A DNA stretch of 64,000 nt, taken from positions 1 through 64,000 of the forward strand of contig NZ_JAHBGE010000065.1 in assembly GCF_018390635.1 (NCBI RefSeq), written 5' to 3'. The position numbers and the translations under genes are program-made. The DNA comes from Ancylobacter lacus (GTDB lineage: Bacteria > Pseudomonadota > Alphaproteobacteria > Rhizobiales > Xanthobacteraceae). Below the pieces are notes generated by a model that searched no databases, had not been told where the DNA came from, and worked only from the letters and a program-made list of their open reading frames with translations. Positions 8,648-16,814 of this stretch are shown here, piece by piece; the stretch's first letter is position 1, and the number at the start of each line of letters is the position of its first letter.

Positions 8648-9853
8648 ATGCTGCAACGAACCGAAGCCGGACGGGACACGATGATCGCAACGCGGCGCCG
8701 CCGCCGGCGCTGGCCCTGGGTGGCCGCCCTGCTGGTGGCGGCCACGGCCGGCGCGGGCTGGTATGGCTGGCGGGCCGAAACCGGCGCCACCGCCACCCCG
8801 GCGCGGGAAACCGCGACGATCCAGCTCGGCGACATCGAGACCTCCGTCACCGCCATCGCCAACATACAGCCCAAGACCTATGTCGATGTCGGCACCCAGG
8901 TGTCGGGGCAGCTCCGCTCGGTGCTGCCCGATATCGGCGACATCGTGAAGAAGGGCGACCTGCTCGCCGAGATCGACCCGACGGTCTATCAGACCCGCGT
9001 CACCGGCGACCGCGCCAGCCTCGACAACCTCAAGGCCCAGCTGGCCCAGGCCGAGGCCCAGCTCGAACTCGACACGTTGCGCAGCCAGCGCGCGCAGGAG
9101 CTGCTCGCCCGCAGTTCCGGCAGCAAGGACGCCGCCGACGCCGCCACGGCCACGATGCGCATCAGCGCGGCCAAGATCGACGCGCTCAAGGCCCAGATCC
9201 AGCAGACCAAGGCGACCCTCGACGGCGATCTCGCCAATCTCGGCTACACCAAGATCTACGCGCCCATGGACGGCACGGTGGTGAGCCTCTCGGCCAAGCC
9301 CGGCCAGACCCTCAACGCCAACCAGAGCGCGCCCATTGTGTTGCGCATCGCCGACCTCCAGACCATGACGGTGACCGCGCAGGTGACCGAAGGCGATATA
9401 CCGCGGGTGAAGGTCGGCATGCCGGCCTATTTCTCGACCCTCGGCCTGCCCGACCGGCGCTGGGAAGGCACTGTGCGGCAGGTCGAGCCGACCCCGACCA
9501 TCGTCAACGACGTGGTGCTCTACAACGTGCTGATCGACGTGCCGAACAGCGACCTCACCCTGATGACCAACATGACCGCGCAGGTGTTCTTCCGGCTGGG
9601 CGAGGCCAGGCGCGTGCCGCTGGTGCCGGTGCAGGCGGTGCGGACGGGGCCGGACGGGCGCAGCTTCGTGCAGGTGGTCACGGGCTCGGGCGTCGAGCGG
9701 CGCGCGGTGAAGATCGGCCTGTCCAACCGGTCCATGGCGCAGGTGCTGGAAGGGCTGCAGCCGGGCGACACGGTGGTGGTGGGCGAGGGCGGCGGCCCGC
9801 GCGCGCCGGGCGGCGGCCAGCCACGCCCGCCCATGATGCCGCGGCTCGGGTGA
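8648..9853 (+). CDS. macA: MacA-type periplasmic adaptor (membrane fusion protein)
   Basis: This 401-residue adaptor links an inner-membrane ABC exporter to an outer-membrane channel. It has a basic N-terminus, a membrane anchor (WPWVAALLVAATAGAGWYGW), a lipoyl half-motif (VGTQVSGQLRSVLPDIGDIVKKGDLLAEIDP), a coiled-coil hairpin (about 115-190), a second lipoyl half (IYAPMDGTVVSLSAKPGQTLNANQ) and beta-barrel parts. It ends in a short Gly/Pro-rich tail. The start at 8648 is preceded by AAGGGG; 8681 (MIATRRRRRRW) is a plausible alternative. macB follows after 7 nt. No outer-membrane partner is nearby. Confidence 0.88.
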   Translation: MLQRTEAGRDTMIATRRRRRRWPWVAALLVAATAGAGWYGWRAETGATATPARETATIQLGDIETSVTAIANIQPKTYVDVGTQVSGQLRSVLPDIGDIVKKGDLLAEIDPTVYQTRVTGDRASLDNLKAQLAQAEAQLELDTLRSQRAQELLARSSGSKDAADAATATMRISAAKIDALKAQIQQTKATLDGDLANLGYTKIYAPMDGTVVSLSAKPGQTLNANQSAPIVLRIADLQTMTVTAQVTEGDIPRVKVGMPAYFSTLGLPDRRWEGTVRQVEPTPTIVNDVVLYNVLIDVPNSDLTLMTNMTAQVFFRLGEARRVPLVPVQAVRTGPDGRSFVQVVTGSGVERRAVKIGLSNRSMAQVLEGLQPGDTVVVGEGGGPRAPGGGQPRPPMMPRLG

Positions 9854-9860
9854 GGCGGGC

Positions 9861-11876
9861 ATGAGCGCGATTCTCGGGGCGACACATCCCGCCGGCCCGG
9901 CCGGCCCGGCCGGCGCCGCCTCCGGCATGGATGGCGCTCTGGTGCCGATCGTCGCGCTCGACGACGTCAGCCGGATCTATCCCAATGGCGAGACGGTGGT
10001 GCGGGCGCTCGACCGGGTGTCGCTCGCCATCCTGCCGGGCGAGTTCGTGGCCATCATGGGCCAGTCCGGCTCCGGCAAGTCGACGCTGATGAACATCGTC
10101 GGCTGCCTCGACCGGGCGTCCTCCGGCACCTACCGGGTGGCGGGCGTCGACGTGGCGGAACTGGATGCGGATGCGCTCGCGGCGCTGCGCTGCTCGACCT
10201 TCGGCTTCGTGTTCCAGCGCTACAACCTGCTGCCGGCACTGACCGCGGCGGAGAATGTCGAGATTCCCGCGGTCTATGCCGGCACGCCCAAGGCCGAGCG
10301 GGCGGAGCGCGCGCGCATGCTGCTCGCCCGGCTGGGGCTGCAAGCGCGGGTCGACCACACGCCCGGCCAGCTCTCCGGCGGCCAGCAGCAGCGCGTCTCC
10401 ATCGCCCGCGCGCTGATGAACGCCGCGCCGGTCATCCTGGCCGACGAGCCCACCGGCGCGCTGGACAGCCGCAGCGGCGAGGACGTGCTCGCCCTGCTCG
10501 GCGAGCTGAACGCCGAAGGGCACACCGTCATCCTCATCACCCACGATCCCGACGTCGCCGCCCACGCCCACCGGATCGTGCGCTTCCAGGACGGCCGGAT
10601 CGTCGAGGACGAGCGCCGCCGACCCGAGGCCGGGCGCCCGGCCCTGCCGGCCCACCGGCCGGCCGGCCCGGCGGGGATGATGCGCTTCCTGCCCGACCTC
10701 GCCGAGGCGGTGCGGATGGCCTTCGCCTCCATGCACGCCAATATCTTCCGCACCGCGCTGACGCTGCTGGGCATCGTCATCGGGGTGGCCTCGGTCATCA
10801 CCATGCTGGCGGTCGGCGACGGGGGAAAGCGCAGCGTGCTGGAGCGCATCTCGCAGATCGGCACCAACCTGCTGGTGGTCCGCCCCGGCGCGCCCGGCAT
10901 CCGCTCCAGCGGCGACAACGCCACCCTTCTGCCGGAGGATGCGGAGGCGCTGCGCAGCCTTCCCGGCATCGCCGCGGTGGCGCCGGAGCGCTCCGGCCGT
11001 TACACCCTGCGTTACGGCTCGAAAGACTATTTCACCCAGGTTACCGGCGCCTCCGCCGACTATCTGGAGGCGCGCGACTGGCCGCTGGCGAGCGGGGTGA
11101 TGTTCAGCGCCGCCGACGTGCGCAGCTACGCCCCCGTCATCGTGCTGGGCCAGACCGTGGCGCACAACCTGTTCGGCGCGGAGGACCCCGTGGGGCGCTA
11201 CGTGCTCGTCAAGAACGTGCCCTACGAGGTGCTTGGCGTGCTCGCTTCCAAGGGGGCGAACGCGTTCGGGCAGGACCAGGACGACGTGGCGCTGGTGCCG
11301 CTCTCCACCGGCTTCATGCGGCTCTATGGCCGGCGTTTCCTCAATTCGGTGACGGTGAAGGTGGCCGACAGCGGCGACATCCCCGCGGTGGAGGCCGCCA
11401 TGCGCCGCCTCATCGCCGATCGGCACCAGGCCGAGGACTTCCAGATCCGCAACACCGCCCAGTTCCTCGAAACCGCGATCGAGACGCAGAACACGCTCAC
11501 CCTCGTGCTCGGCTGCGTGGCGGCGATCTCGCTGCTCGTCGCCGGCATCGGGGTGATGAACATCATGCTGGTCGGCGTCACCGAGCGCACCCGCGAGATC
11601 GGCATCCGCATGGCCACGGGCGCGCGCATGAGCAACATCATGCTGCAGTTCAACACCGAGGCGCTGGTGGTGTGCGGCGTCGGCGGCGCGGTGGGGGTGG
11701 TGCTGGGCATCGGCGCGGCGCTGGGGCTGGAAGCGCTGGGGGTGAACATCGCGCTCTCGCTGGCGCCGGCCCTGCTCGCCTTCGCCTGCGCCTTCCTCAC
11801 CGGCCTCGTCTTCGGCTACCTGCCGGCCCGCAAGGCGGCGCGGCTGGACCCCGTCGTGGCGCTCTCCTACGAGTAG
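9861..11876 (+). CDS. macB: MacB-type ABC exporter, fused ATPase and permease
   Basis: This is a 671-residue inner-membrane tripartite exporter subunit. The N-terminal ATPase has Walker A GQSGSGKST, Q-loop VFQRYNLL, signature LSGGQQQR, Walker B VILADEPTGAL and the switch His in ITHD. The C-terminal MacB permease (from about residue 275) has one membrane helix, a large periplasmic domain with VRPGAPGIRSSGDN, then three helices with VGVTERTREIGIRMATGAR. A short repetitive AGPAGPAG stretch precedes the ATPase. It is cotranscribed with macA. The substrate (macrolide, lipopeptide, siderophore or other) cannot be told. Confidence 0.93.
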   Translation: MSAILGATHPAGPAGPAGAASGMDGALVPIVALDDVSRIYPNGETVVRALDRVSLAILPGEFVAIMGQSGSGKSTLMNIVGCLDRASSGTYRVAGVDVAELDADALAALRCSTFGFVFQRYNLLPALTAAENVEIPAVYAGTPKAERAERARMLLARLGLQARVDHTPGQLSGGQQQRVSIARALMNAAPVILADEPTGALDSRSGEDVLALLGELNAEGHTVILITHDPDVAAHAHRIVRFQDGRIVEDERRRPEAGRPALPAHRPAGPAGMMRFLPDLAEAVRMAFASMHANIFRTALTLLGIVIGVASVITMLAVGDGGKRSVLERISQIGTNLLVVRPGAPGIRSSGDNATLLPEDAEALRSLPGIAAVAPERSGRYTLRYGSKDYFTQVTGASADYLEARDWPLASGVMFSAADVRSYAPVIVLGQTVAHNLFGAEDPVGRYVLVKNVPYEVLGVLASKGANAFGQDQDDVALVPLSTGFMRLYGRRFLNSVTVKVADSGDIPAVEAAMRRLIADRHQAEDFQIRNTAQFLETAIETQNTLTLVLGCVAAISLLVAGIGVMNIMLVGVTERTREIGIRMATGARMSNIMLQFNTEALVVCGVGGAVGVVLGIGAALGLEALGVNIALSLAPALLAFACAFLTGLVFGYLPARKAARLDPVVALSYE

Positions 11877-11948
11877 CCCACGCGCTTTGCCCTTGCGGCG
11901 GGCGGTGCGAGCAAGTAGCCAAGCGCCAATCGGGAGAGAGAGCCGCGC

Positions 11949-13214
11949 ATGAATGTGCTGTTGCTGGGTTCGGGTGGCCGCGAGCACGCCCTCGCGTGGA
12001 AACTGGCTTCGAGCGAGAAGCTCGGCAGGCTGATCGCCATTCCCGGCAATCCGGGCATCGCCCAATACGCCCAGTGCATGGAGACCATCCCCCTCACCGA
12101 CCATGACGCCATCGTCACGGTGTGCGGCGCCGAGAAGATCGACCTCGTGGTGGTCGGCCCGGAAGCGCCGCTGGTCGAGGGCATCGCCGACCGGCTGGCG
12201 GCGGAGGGCATCGCCGTGTTCGGGCCCGGGCGCGCCGCCGCCCAGCTCGAAGGCTCCAAGCTCTTCACCAAGGAGCTGTGCAAGGCCCACGGCATTCCCA
12301 CCGCCGCCTTCGGCCGCTTCTCCGATCCCGAGGCCGCCCGCGCCTTCATCGAGGCGCAGGGCGCCCCGATCGTGCTGAAGGCCGACGGCCTCATGGCCGG
12401 CAAGGGCGTGGTGGTGGCGATGACGCAGGCCGAGGCGCTGGCGGCGGTGGACGAGGTGTTCGCCATGGGTGGCAGCGGCCCCGAAATCCTCATCGAGGAA
12501 TTCCTCGAAGGCGAGGAGGTGAGCTTCTTCTGCCTGGTGGACGGCGACACCGTGCTGCCGCTCGGCTCGGCGCAGGACCACAAGCGCGCCTTCGACGGCG
12601 ACACCGGGCCGAACACCGGCGGCATGGGGGCCTATTCACCCGCCCCGGTCTTCACCGCCGACATCGAGCGGCGTACCCTCTCCGAGATCGTCAAACCCAC
12701 CGCCCGGGCGCTGGCGGATGCCGGGGTCCCGTTCCGCGGCGTGCTGTTCGCGGGGCTGATGATCACCTCCGAAGGCCCGAAGCTGATCGAATACAATGTC
12801 CGCTTCGGCGATCCCGAATGCCAGGTGCTGATGAGCCGACTGGAGGGCGACCTGCTGGCGCTGCTCGCCTCCGTCGCCCGCGGCGAGCTGGCGGGGCAGA
12901 AGGTGGCGCTGCGCCCGGATGCGGCGATCTGCGTGGTGATGGCCGCGCGCGGCTATCCCGGCGACTATGCCCGGGGAACCCCGATCGGCAGCCTCATCGC
13001 GGCCGAGCGGGTGGAGGGGGTGCGCGTCTTCCATGCCGGCACCCGCAGCGAGGGCACCCGGCTGCTGGCCAATGGCGGGCGCGTGCTCGGCATCACCGCG
13101 ACCGGTGCCAATGTCGCGGAAGCCCGCGAGCGGGCCTATGACGCCGTCGCCCGGATCGACTGGCCGGACGGATTTTGCCGCAGCGACATCGCCTGGCGGG
13201 CGCTGGGGGCCTGA
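11949..13214 (+). CDS. purD: Phosphoribosylamine-glycine ligase
   Basis: GAR synthetase (421 aa) joins phosphoribosylamine and glycine in purine synthesis. It has the N-terminal [19 protein letters not shown], then [14 protein letters not shown]. The ATP-grasp region contains [35 protein letters not shown] and the PurD signature [29 protein letters not shown] (metal and ATP ligands). Length is normal. GGGAGAGAG precedes the start. It is probably transcribed apart from macAB (72 nt gap). Confidence 0.96.
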   Translation: MNVLLLGSGGREHALAWKLASSEKLGRLIAIPGNPGIAQYAQCMETIPLTDHDAIVTVCGAEKIDLVVVGPEAPLVEGIADRLAAEGIAVFGPGRAAAQLEGSKLFTKELCKAHGIPTAAFGRFSDPEAARAFIEAQGAPIVLKADGLMAGKGVVVAMTQAEALAAVDEVFAMGGSGPEILIEEFLEGEEVSFFCLVDGDTVLPLGSAQDHKRAFDGDTGPNTGGMGAYSPAPVFTADIERRTLSEIVKPTARALADAGVPFRGVLFAGLMITSEGPKLIEYNVRFGDPECQVLMSRLEGDLLALLASVARGELAGQKVALRPDAAICVVMAARGYPGDYARGTPIGSLIAAERVEGVRVFHAGTRSEGTRLLANGGRVLGITATGANVAEARERAYDAVARIDWPDGFCRSDIAWRALGA

Positions 13215-13390
13215 TTCCACGCCTCATCGCGGCGACAGCTTCAAACTATCGCCGTGTTGGAGGGTTAAGGGCATAACCGCTCCGTTCGACGGCCCGGCCT
13301 GCCGGACCGCGCGTTCTGCCTTTAACCCGATCGGGGGACGTCGGCCGCACCGGCCGGCATCACCGTCGGCCTCGCCTCGAATGGCCCGCC

Positions 13391-14290
13391 ATGGACACGC
13401 TGCACCACACCTTTCAGAGCCCGCCCGGCGGGACCGCCGGGGGCGAGCCCCCGGCCGAACACCGGCCGGCCGGGCCGCGCATCGCGGTGGCGCTCGGCTC
13501 GGGCGGCGCCCGCGGTCTCGCCCACATCCTGGTGCTGGAGGCGCTGGACGAGATGGGCCTGCGCCCCGTCGCCATCGCCGGCACCTCGATCGGTGCGCTG
13601 GTCGGCGCGGTCTATGCCTCAGGCGTCCCCGCGCGGGAGGTGCGCCACCTCGCGACCAGCTACCTGCGCAACCGCGGCGAGGTCATGGGGCAGCTGCTGG
13701 CGGCCCGCGTCGGGCGCATCGCCGACCTGTTCAGCGGGCGCGGCAATCCCGTGCTGATCGACGGCGAGACCTTCGTGGAGGCGATGCTGCCGCAGGTGGT
13801 GCCGGACACGTTCGAGCAGCTGCAGATTCCGCTGAAGGTGGTGGCCACCAACTACTGGGCGCGCGGCGAGGCGGTGTTCGAGCACGGCGCCGTCCGCCCC
13901 GCGGTGGCGGCCTCCATCGCCATTCCCGGCCTCATCCGCCCGGTCGCCCATGCCGGCAGGGTGCTGGTCGACGGTGGTGCGGTGAACCCGCTGCCGTTCG
14001 ACCTGCTGCGGAACGCGGCCGATCTGGTGCTCGCGGTGGACATCACCGGCGGCCCGAGCGGGGAAGCCCGCGGCGTGCCCGGCGCCTTCGAGGCGATGTT
14101 CGCGACCCTGCAGATCATGGCCAGCACCATTGTGGGCGAGAAGCTGAAATCGGGCGCCCCGGACATCCTCATCCGCCCCAATGTCGATGCCTTCCGGGTG
14201 CTGGACTTCTTCCGCGCCACCGCCATCCTGAAGGCGGCCGAGCCGGTGAAGGACGAGGTGAAGCGCCGGCTGGAAGCCGCGCTCACCTGA
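13391..14290 (+). CDS. Patatin-like phospholipase family protein
   Basis: This 299-residue protein of the bacterial patatin/RssA-YchK type is expected to hydrolyse acyl esters. The oxyanion loop is ALGSGGARGLAH, the nucleophile elbow is GTSIGAL (Ser of GxSxG), and the catalytic Asp lies in LVDGGAVNPLP. So the Ser-Asp dyad is intact. There is no signal peptide; the first about 30 residues are Pro/Gly/Ala-rich. Substrate and physiological role are unknown. It is followed by xoxF after 168 nt. Confidence 0.88.
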   Translation: MDTLHHTFQSPPGGTAGGEPPAEHRPAGPRIAVALGSGGARGLAHILVLEALDEMGLRPVAIAGTSIGALVGAVYASGVPAREVRHLATSYLRNRGEVMGQLLAARVGRIADLFSGRGNPVLIDGETFVEAMLPQVVPDTFEQLQIPLKVVATNYWARGEAVFEHGAVRPAVAASIAIPGLIRPVAHAGRVLVDGGAVNPLPFDLLRNAADLVLAVDITGGPSGEARGVPGAFEAMFATLQIMASTIVGEKLKSGAPDILIRPNVDAFRVLDFFRATAILKAAEPVKDEVKRRLEAALT

Positions 14291-14458
14291 GCGCGCCCGG
14301 ACGCCCTGCATTGCCGCCGCGCGAGGAACACGGGAAATTCATCGCCGTCGCGCCCGGCTGACGCTCCGGCAGCGTCATTTCGCAGCCTTTTACGCCGTTG
14401 ACGCGGGGCCGGCCGCTCGGCGAGCGTGTCGGCCCCGCCGCCAAGCCGGAGACGCCCG

Positions 14459-16276
14459 GTGCACCCCAGACTGCTCGCGACCGCGCTCGCCGCCGCCTTC
14501 GTCCTCGCCTCGGCCCTGCCGACGCGGGCCAATGACGACGTCCTGCGCCGCACCGCCGATCCCGCCCAGCAGGTGCTGCAGACGGTGGACTACGCCAACA
14601 CCCGCTATTCCCGGCTCGACCAGATCGACACCGGCAATGTCGGCCGGCTGAAGGTGGCGTGGACCTTCTCCACCGGCGTGCTGCGCGGCCATGAAGGGGC
14701 GCCGCTGGTGGTGGACGGGGTGATGTATGTGCACACCCCGTTCCCCAATGTCGTCTACGCCCTCGACCTCGACGCGGACGGGCGCATCCTGTGGAAATAC
14801 GAGCCGAAGCAGACGTCGGACGTCGCCGCCATCATGTGCTGCGACCTGGTCTATCGCGGCCTCGCCTATGCCGACGGCATGGTCTTCCTGCACCAGAACG
14901 ACACCACCCTCGTCGCGCTCGATGCCAGGACCGGCGCGGTGCGCTGGAGCGTCGCCAATGGCGATCCCAGGCTCGGGGAATCCAACACCGCCACGGTGAT
15001 GCCGGTAAAGGACAAAGTGATCGTCGGTATCGCGGGAGCGGAATTCGGCGCCCGCGGGCATATCAGCGCCTACAACATCAAGGACGGCTCGCTCGCCTGG
15101 CGGGCCTGGAGCACGGGGCCGGATTCCGACCTGCTGGTCGACCCGGAGAAGACCACCGAGCTAGGCCGGCCGATCGGCAAGGATTCCTCGCTCAAGAGCT
15201 GGGAAGGCGACCAGTGGAAGATCGGCGGCGGGGCCACCTGGGGCTGGTTCGCCTACGATCCGACGCTCAACCTCGTCTATTACGGCACCGCCAACCCCGC
15301 GACCTGGAATCCCTCGCAGCGGCCGGGCGACAACAAATGGTCCATGACCATCTTCGCCCGCGACGCCGACACCGGCATGGCGCGCTGGGTCTACCAGATG
15401 ACGCCCCACGACCAGTGGGATTATGACGGCGTCAACGAGATGATCCTGACCGATCAGGAGATCGACGGGCATCCCACCCCGCTGCTTACCCATTTCGACC
15501 GCAACGGCTTCGCCTACACCCTCAACCGCGCCACCGGCGAGCTGCTGCGGGCGGCCCCCTTCGAGCCGACCGTGAACTGGGCCCGCGGCGTCGACCTCGA
15601 CCGGGCAAGCCCCAGCTATGGCCGGCCGCTGGTCGACCCCGCCCACTCCACCGAGACCGAGGGCGAGGACGTGACCTATTCCGGCATCTGCCCCGCCGCG
15701 CTCGGCGCCAAGAACCAGCAGCCCGCGGCCTATTCGCCGCAGACACGGCTGTTCTACGTGCCGACCACCCGCATGTGCATGGATTACGAGCCGTTCCACG
15801 TCGATTACGTCGCCGGCCAGCCTTATGTCGGGGCCACGCTGACCATGTATCCCGCGCCCGGCAGCGATGGCCGCACCGGCGCGCTCACCGCGTGGGACGC
15901 GGTGGCGGGGCGGGCGGCCTGGACCGCGCCGGAACGCTTCTCGGTCTGGTCCGGGGCGCTGGCCACCGCCGGCGGCGTGGTGTTCTACGGCACGCTGGAA
16001 GGCTATCTGAAGGCCGTCGACGCCCGCACCGGACGCGAGCTGTTCCGCTTCAGGACGCCCTCGGGCATCGTCGGCAATGTGATGACCTATGCGCATCGCG
16101 GCCGGCAATATGTCGCCGTGCTTTCCGGTATCGGCGGCTGGGCCGGCATCGGGCTGGCCGCCGGCCTCACCGACCCCAATGCCGGCTCCGGCGCCGGGCA
16201 GGCCTATGGCGCGCTGACCAGCTACACCAATCTCGGCGGCCAGCTCACCGTCTTCGCCCTGCCGGATGCGCCGTGA
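14459..16276 (+). CDS. xoxF: PQQ-dependent, XoxF-type (lanthanide) methanol dehydrogenase
   Basis: This is a 605-residue periplasmic quinoprotein. A signal peptide (about 1-24, ending LPTRA) precedes an eight-bladed propeller. PQQ-site features are the adjacent Cys pair in MCCD (127-128), Glu195 in AEFG, Asn279 in YYGTANP and catalytic Asp321 in [11 protein letters not shown]. Asp323, two residues later, is the extra lanthanide ligand that separates XoxF from calcium MxaF, which has Ala there. I chose the GTG at 14459 because GGAGA lies 6 nt upstream and a signal peptide follows at once; the frame extends to 14426. No xoxG cytochrome or xoxJ is beside it. Alcohol range is not determinable. 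Confidence 0.9.
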   Translation: MHPRLLATALAAAFVLASALPTRANDDVLRRTADPAQQVLQTVDYANTRYSRLDQIDTGNVGRLKVAWTFSTGVLRGHEGAPLVVDGVMYVHTPFPNVVYALDLDADGRILWKYEPKQTSDVAAIMCCDLVYRGLAYADGMVFLHQNDTTLVALDARTGAVRWSVANGDPRLGESNTATVMPVKDKVIVGIAGAEFGARGHISAYNIKDGSLAWRAWSTGPDSDLLVDPEKTTELGRPIGKDSSLKSWEGDQWKIGGGATWGWFAYDPTLNLVYYGTANPATWNPSQRPGDNKWSMTIFARDADTGMARWVYQMTPHDQWDYDGVNEMILTDQEIDGHPTPLLTHFDRNGFAYTLNRATGELLRAAPFEPTVNWARGVDLDRASPSYGRPLVDPAHSTETEGEDVTYSGICPAALGAKNQQPAAYSPQTRLFYVPTTRMCMDYEPFHVDYVAGQPYVGATLTMYPAPGSDGRTGALTAWDAVAGRAAWTAPERFSVWSGALATAGGVVFYGTLEGYLKAVDARTGRELFRFRTPSGIVGNVMTYAHRGRQYVAVLSGIGGWAGIGLAAGLTDPNAGSGAGQAYGALTSYTNLGGQLTVFALPDAP

Positions 16277-16280
16277 ACCC

Positions 16281-16709
16281 TCAGCGCCGTTCGCGGAAGA
16301 AGCCGCGCAGCAGCGCCGCCGCCTCGCTTTCGCCGAGGCCGCCATAGATTTCCGGCCGGTGGTGGCAGGTCGGCTGCGAGAAGAACCGCACGCCGCTCTC
16401 CACCGCCCCGCCCTTGGGGTCGGCGGCGGCGTAGTAGAGCCGGCGCAGCCGCGCCCAGGCGATGGCGCCCGCGCACATGGTGCAGGGCTCGAGCGTCACA
16501 TAGAGATCGCAGGACGCGAGCCGGTCGGTGCCGAGCCGCGCCGCGCCCGCGCGCAGCACCAGCATTTCGGCATGGGCGGTGGGGTCGGCCAGCTCGCGTG
16601 TGCGGTTGCCATCGGCCGCCAGCACCACCCCCTCGCACACCAGCACCGCCCCGATCGGCACCTCGCCGCGTGCCGCCGCGTCGCGGGCCTGTTCCAGCGC
16701 CCGCTGCAT
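16281..16709 (-). CDS. tadA: tRNA adenosine(34) deaminase
   Basis: TadA (142 aa) converts the wobble adenosine of tRNA-Arg(ACG) to inosine. It has the cytidine-deaminase zinc signature: HAEM (His ligand and catalytic Glu in PTAHAEMLVLR) and PCTMCAGA with both Cys ligands. N-terminal MQRALEQARDAAARGEVPIGAV and C-terminal GLGESEAAALLRGFFRERR also fit. The start at 16709 is the first ATG; a TTG about 45 nt upstream would add some residues. It converges with xoxF (4-nt gap) and is divergent from the pseudouridine synthase. Confidence 0.94.
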   Translation of the reverse strand: MQRALEQARDAAARGEVPIGAVLVCEGVVLAADGNRTRELADPTAHAEMLVLRAGAARLGTDRLASCDLYVTLEPCTMCAGAIAWARLRRLYYAAADPKGGAVESGVRFFSQPTCHHRPEIYGGLGESEAAALLRGFFRERR

Positions 16710-16814
16710 GAAACCGGGCCCCGCCGGGCCGGGCCGCGTACCCGCTTGCGTCAAAGGCTCGCCTCGCTTCGCCGAACGTGATAGCACCGCCGACCCGATA
16801 CCGGATCGCACCCC

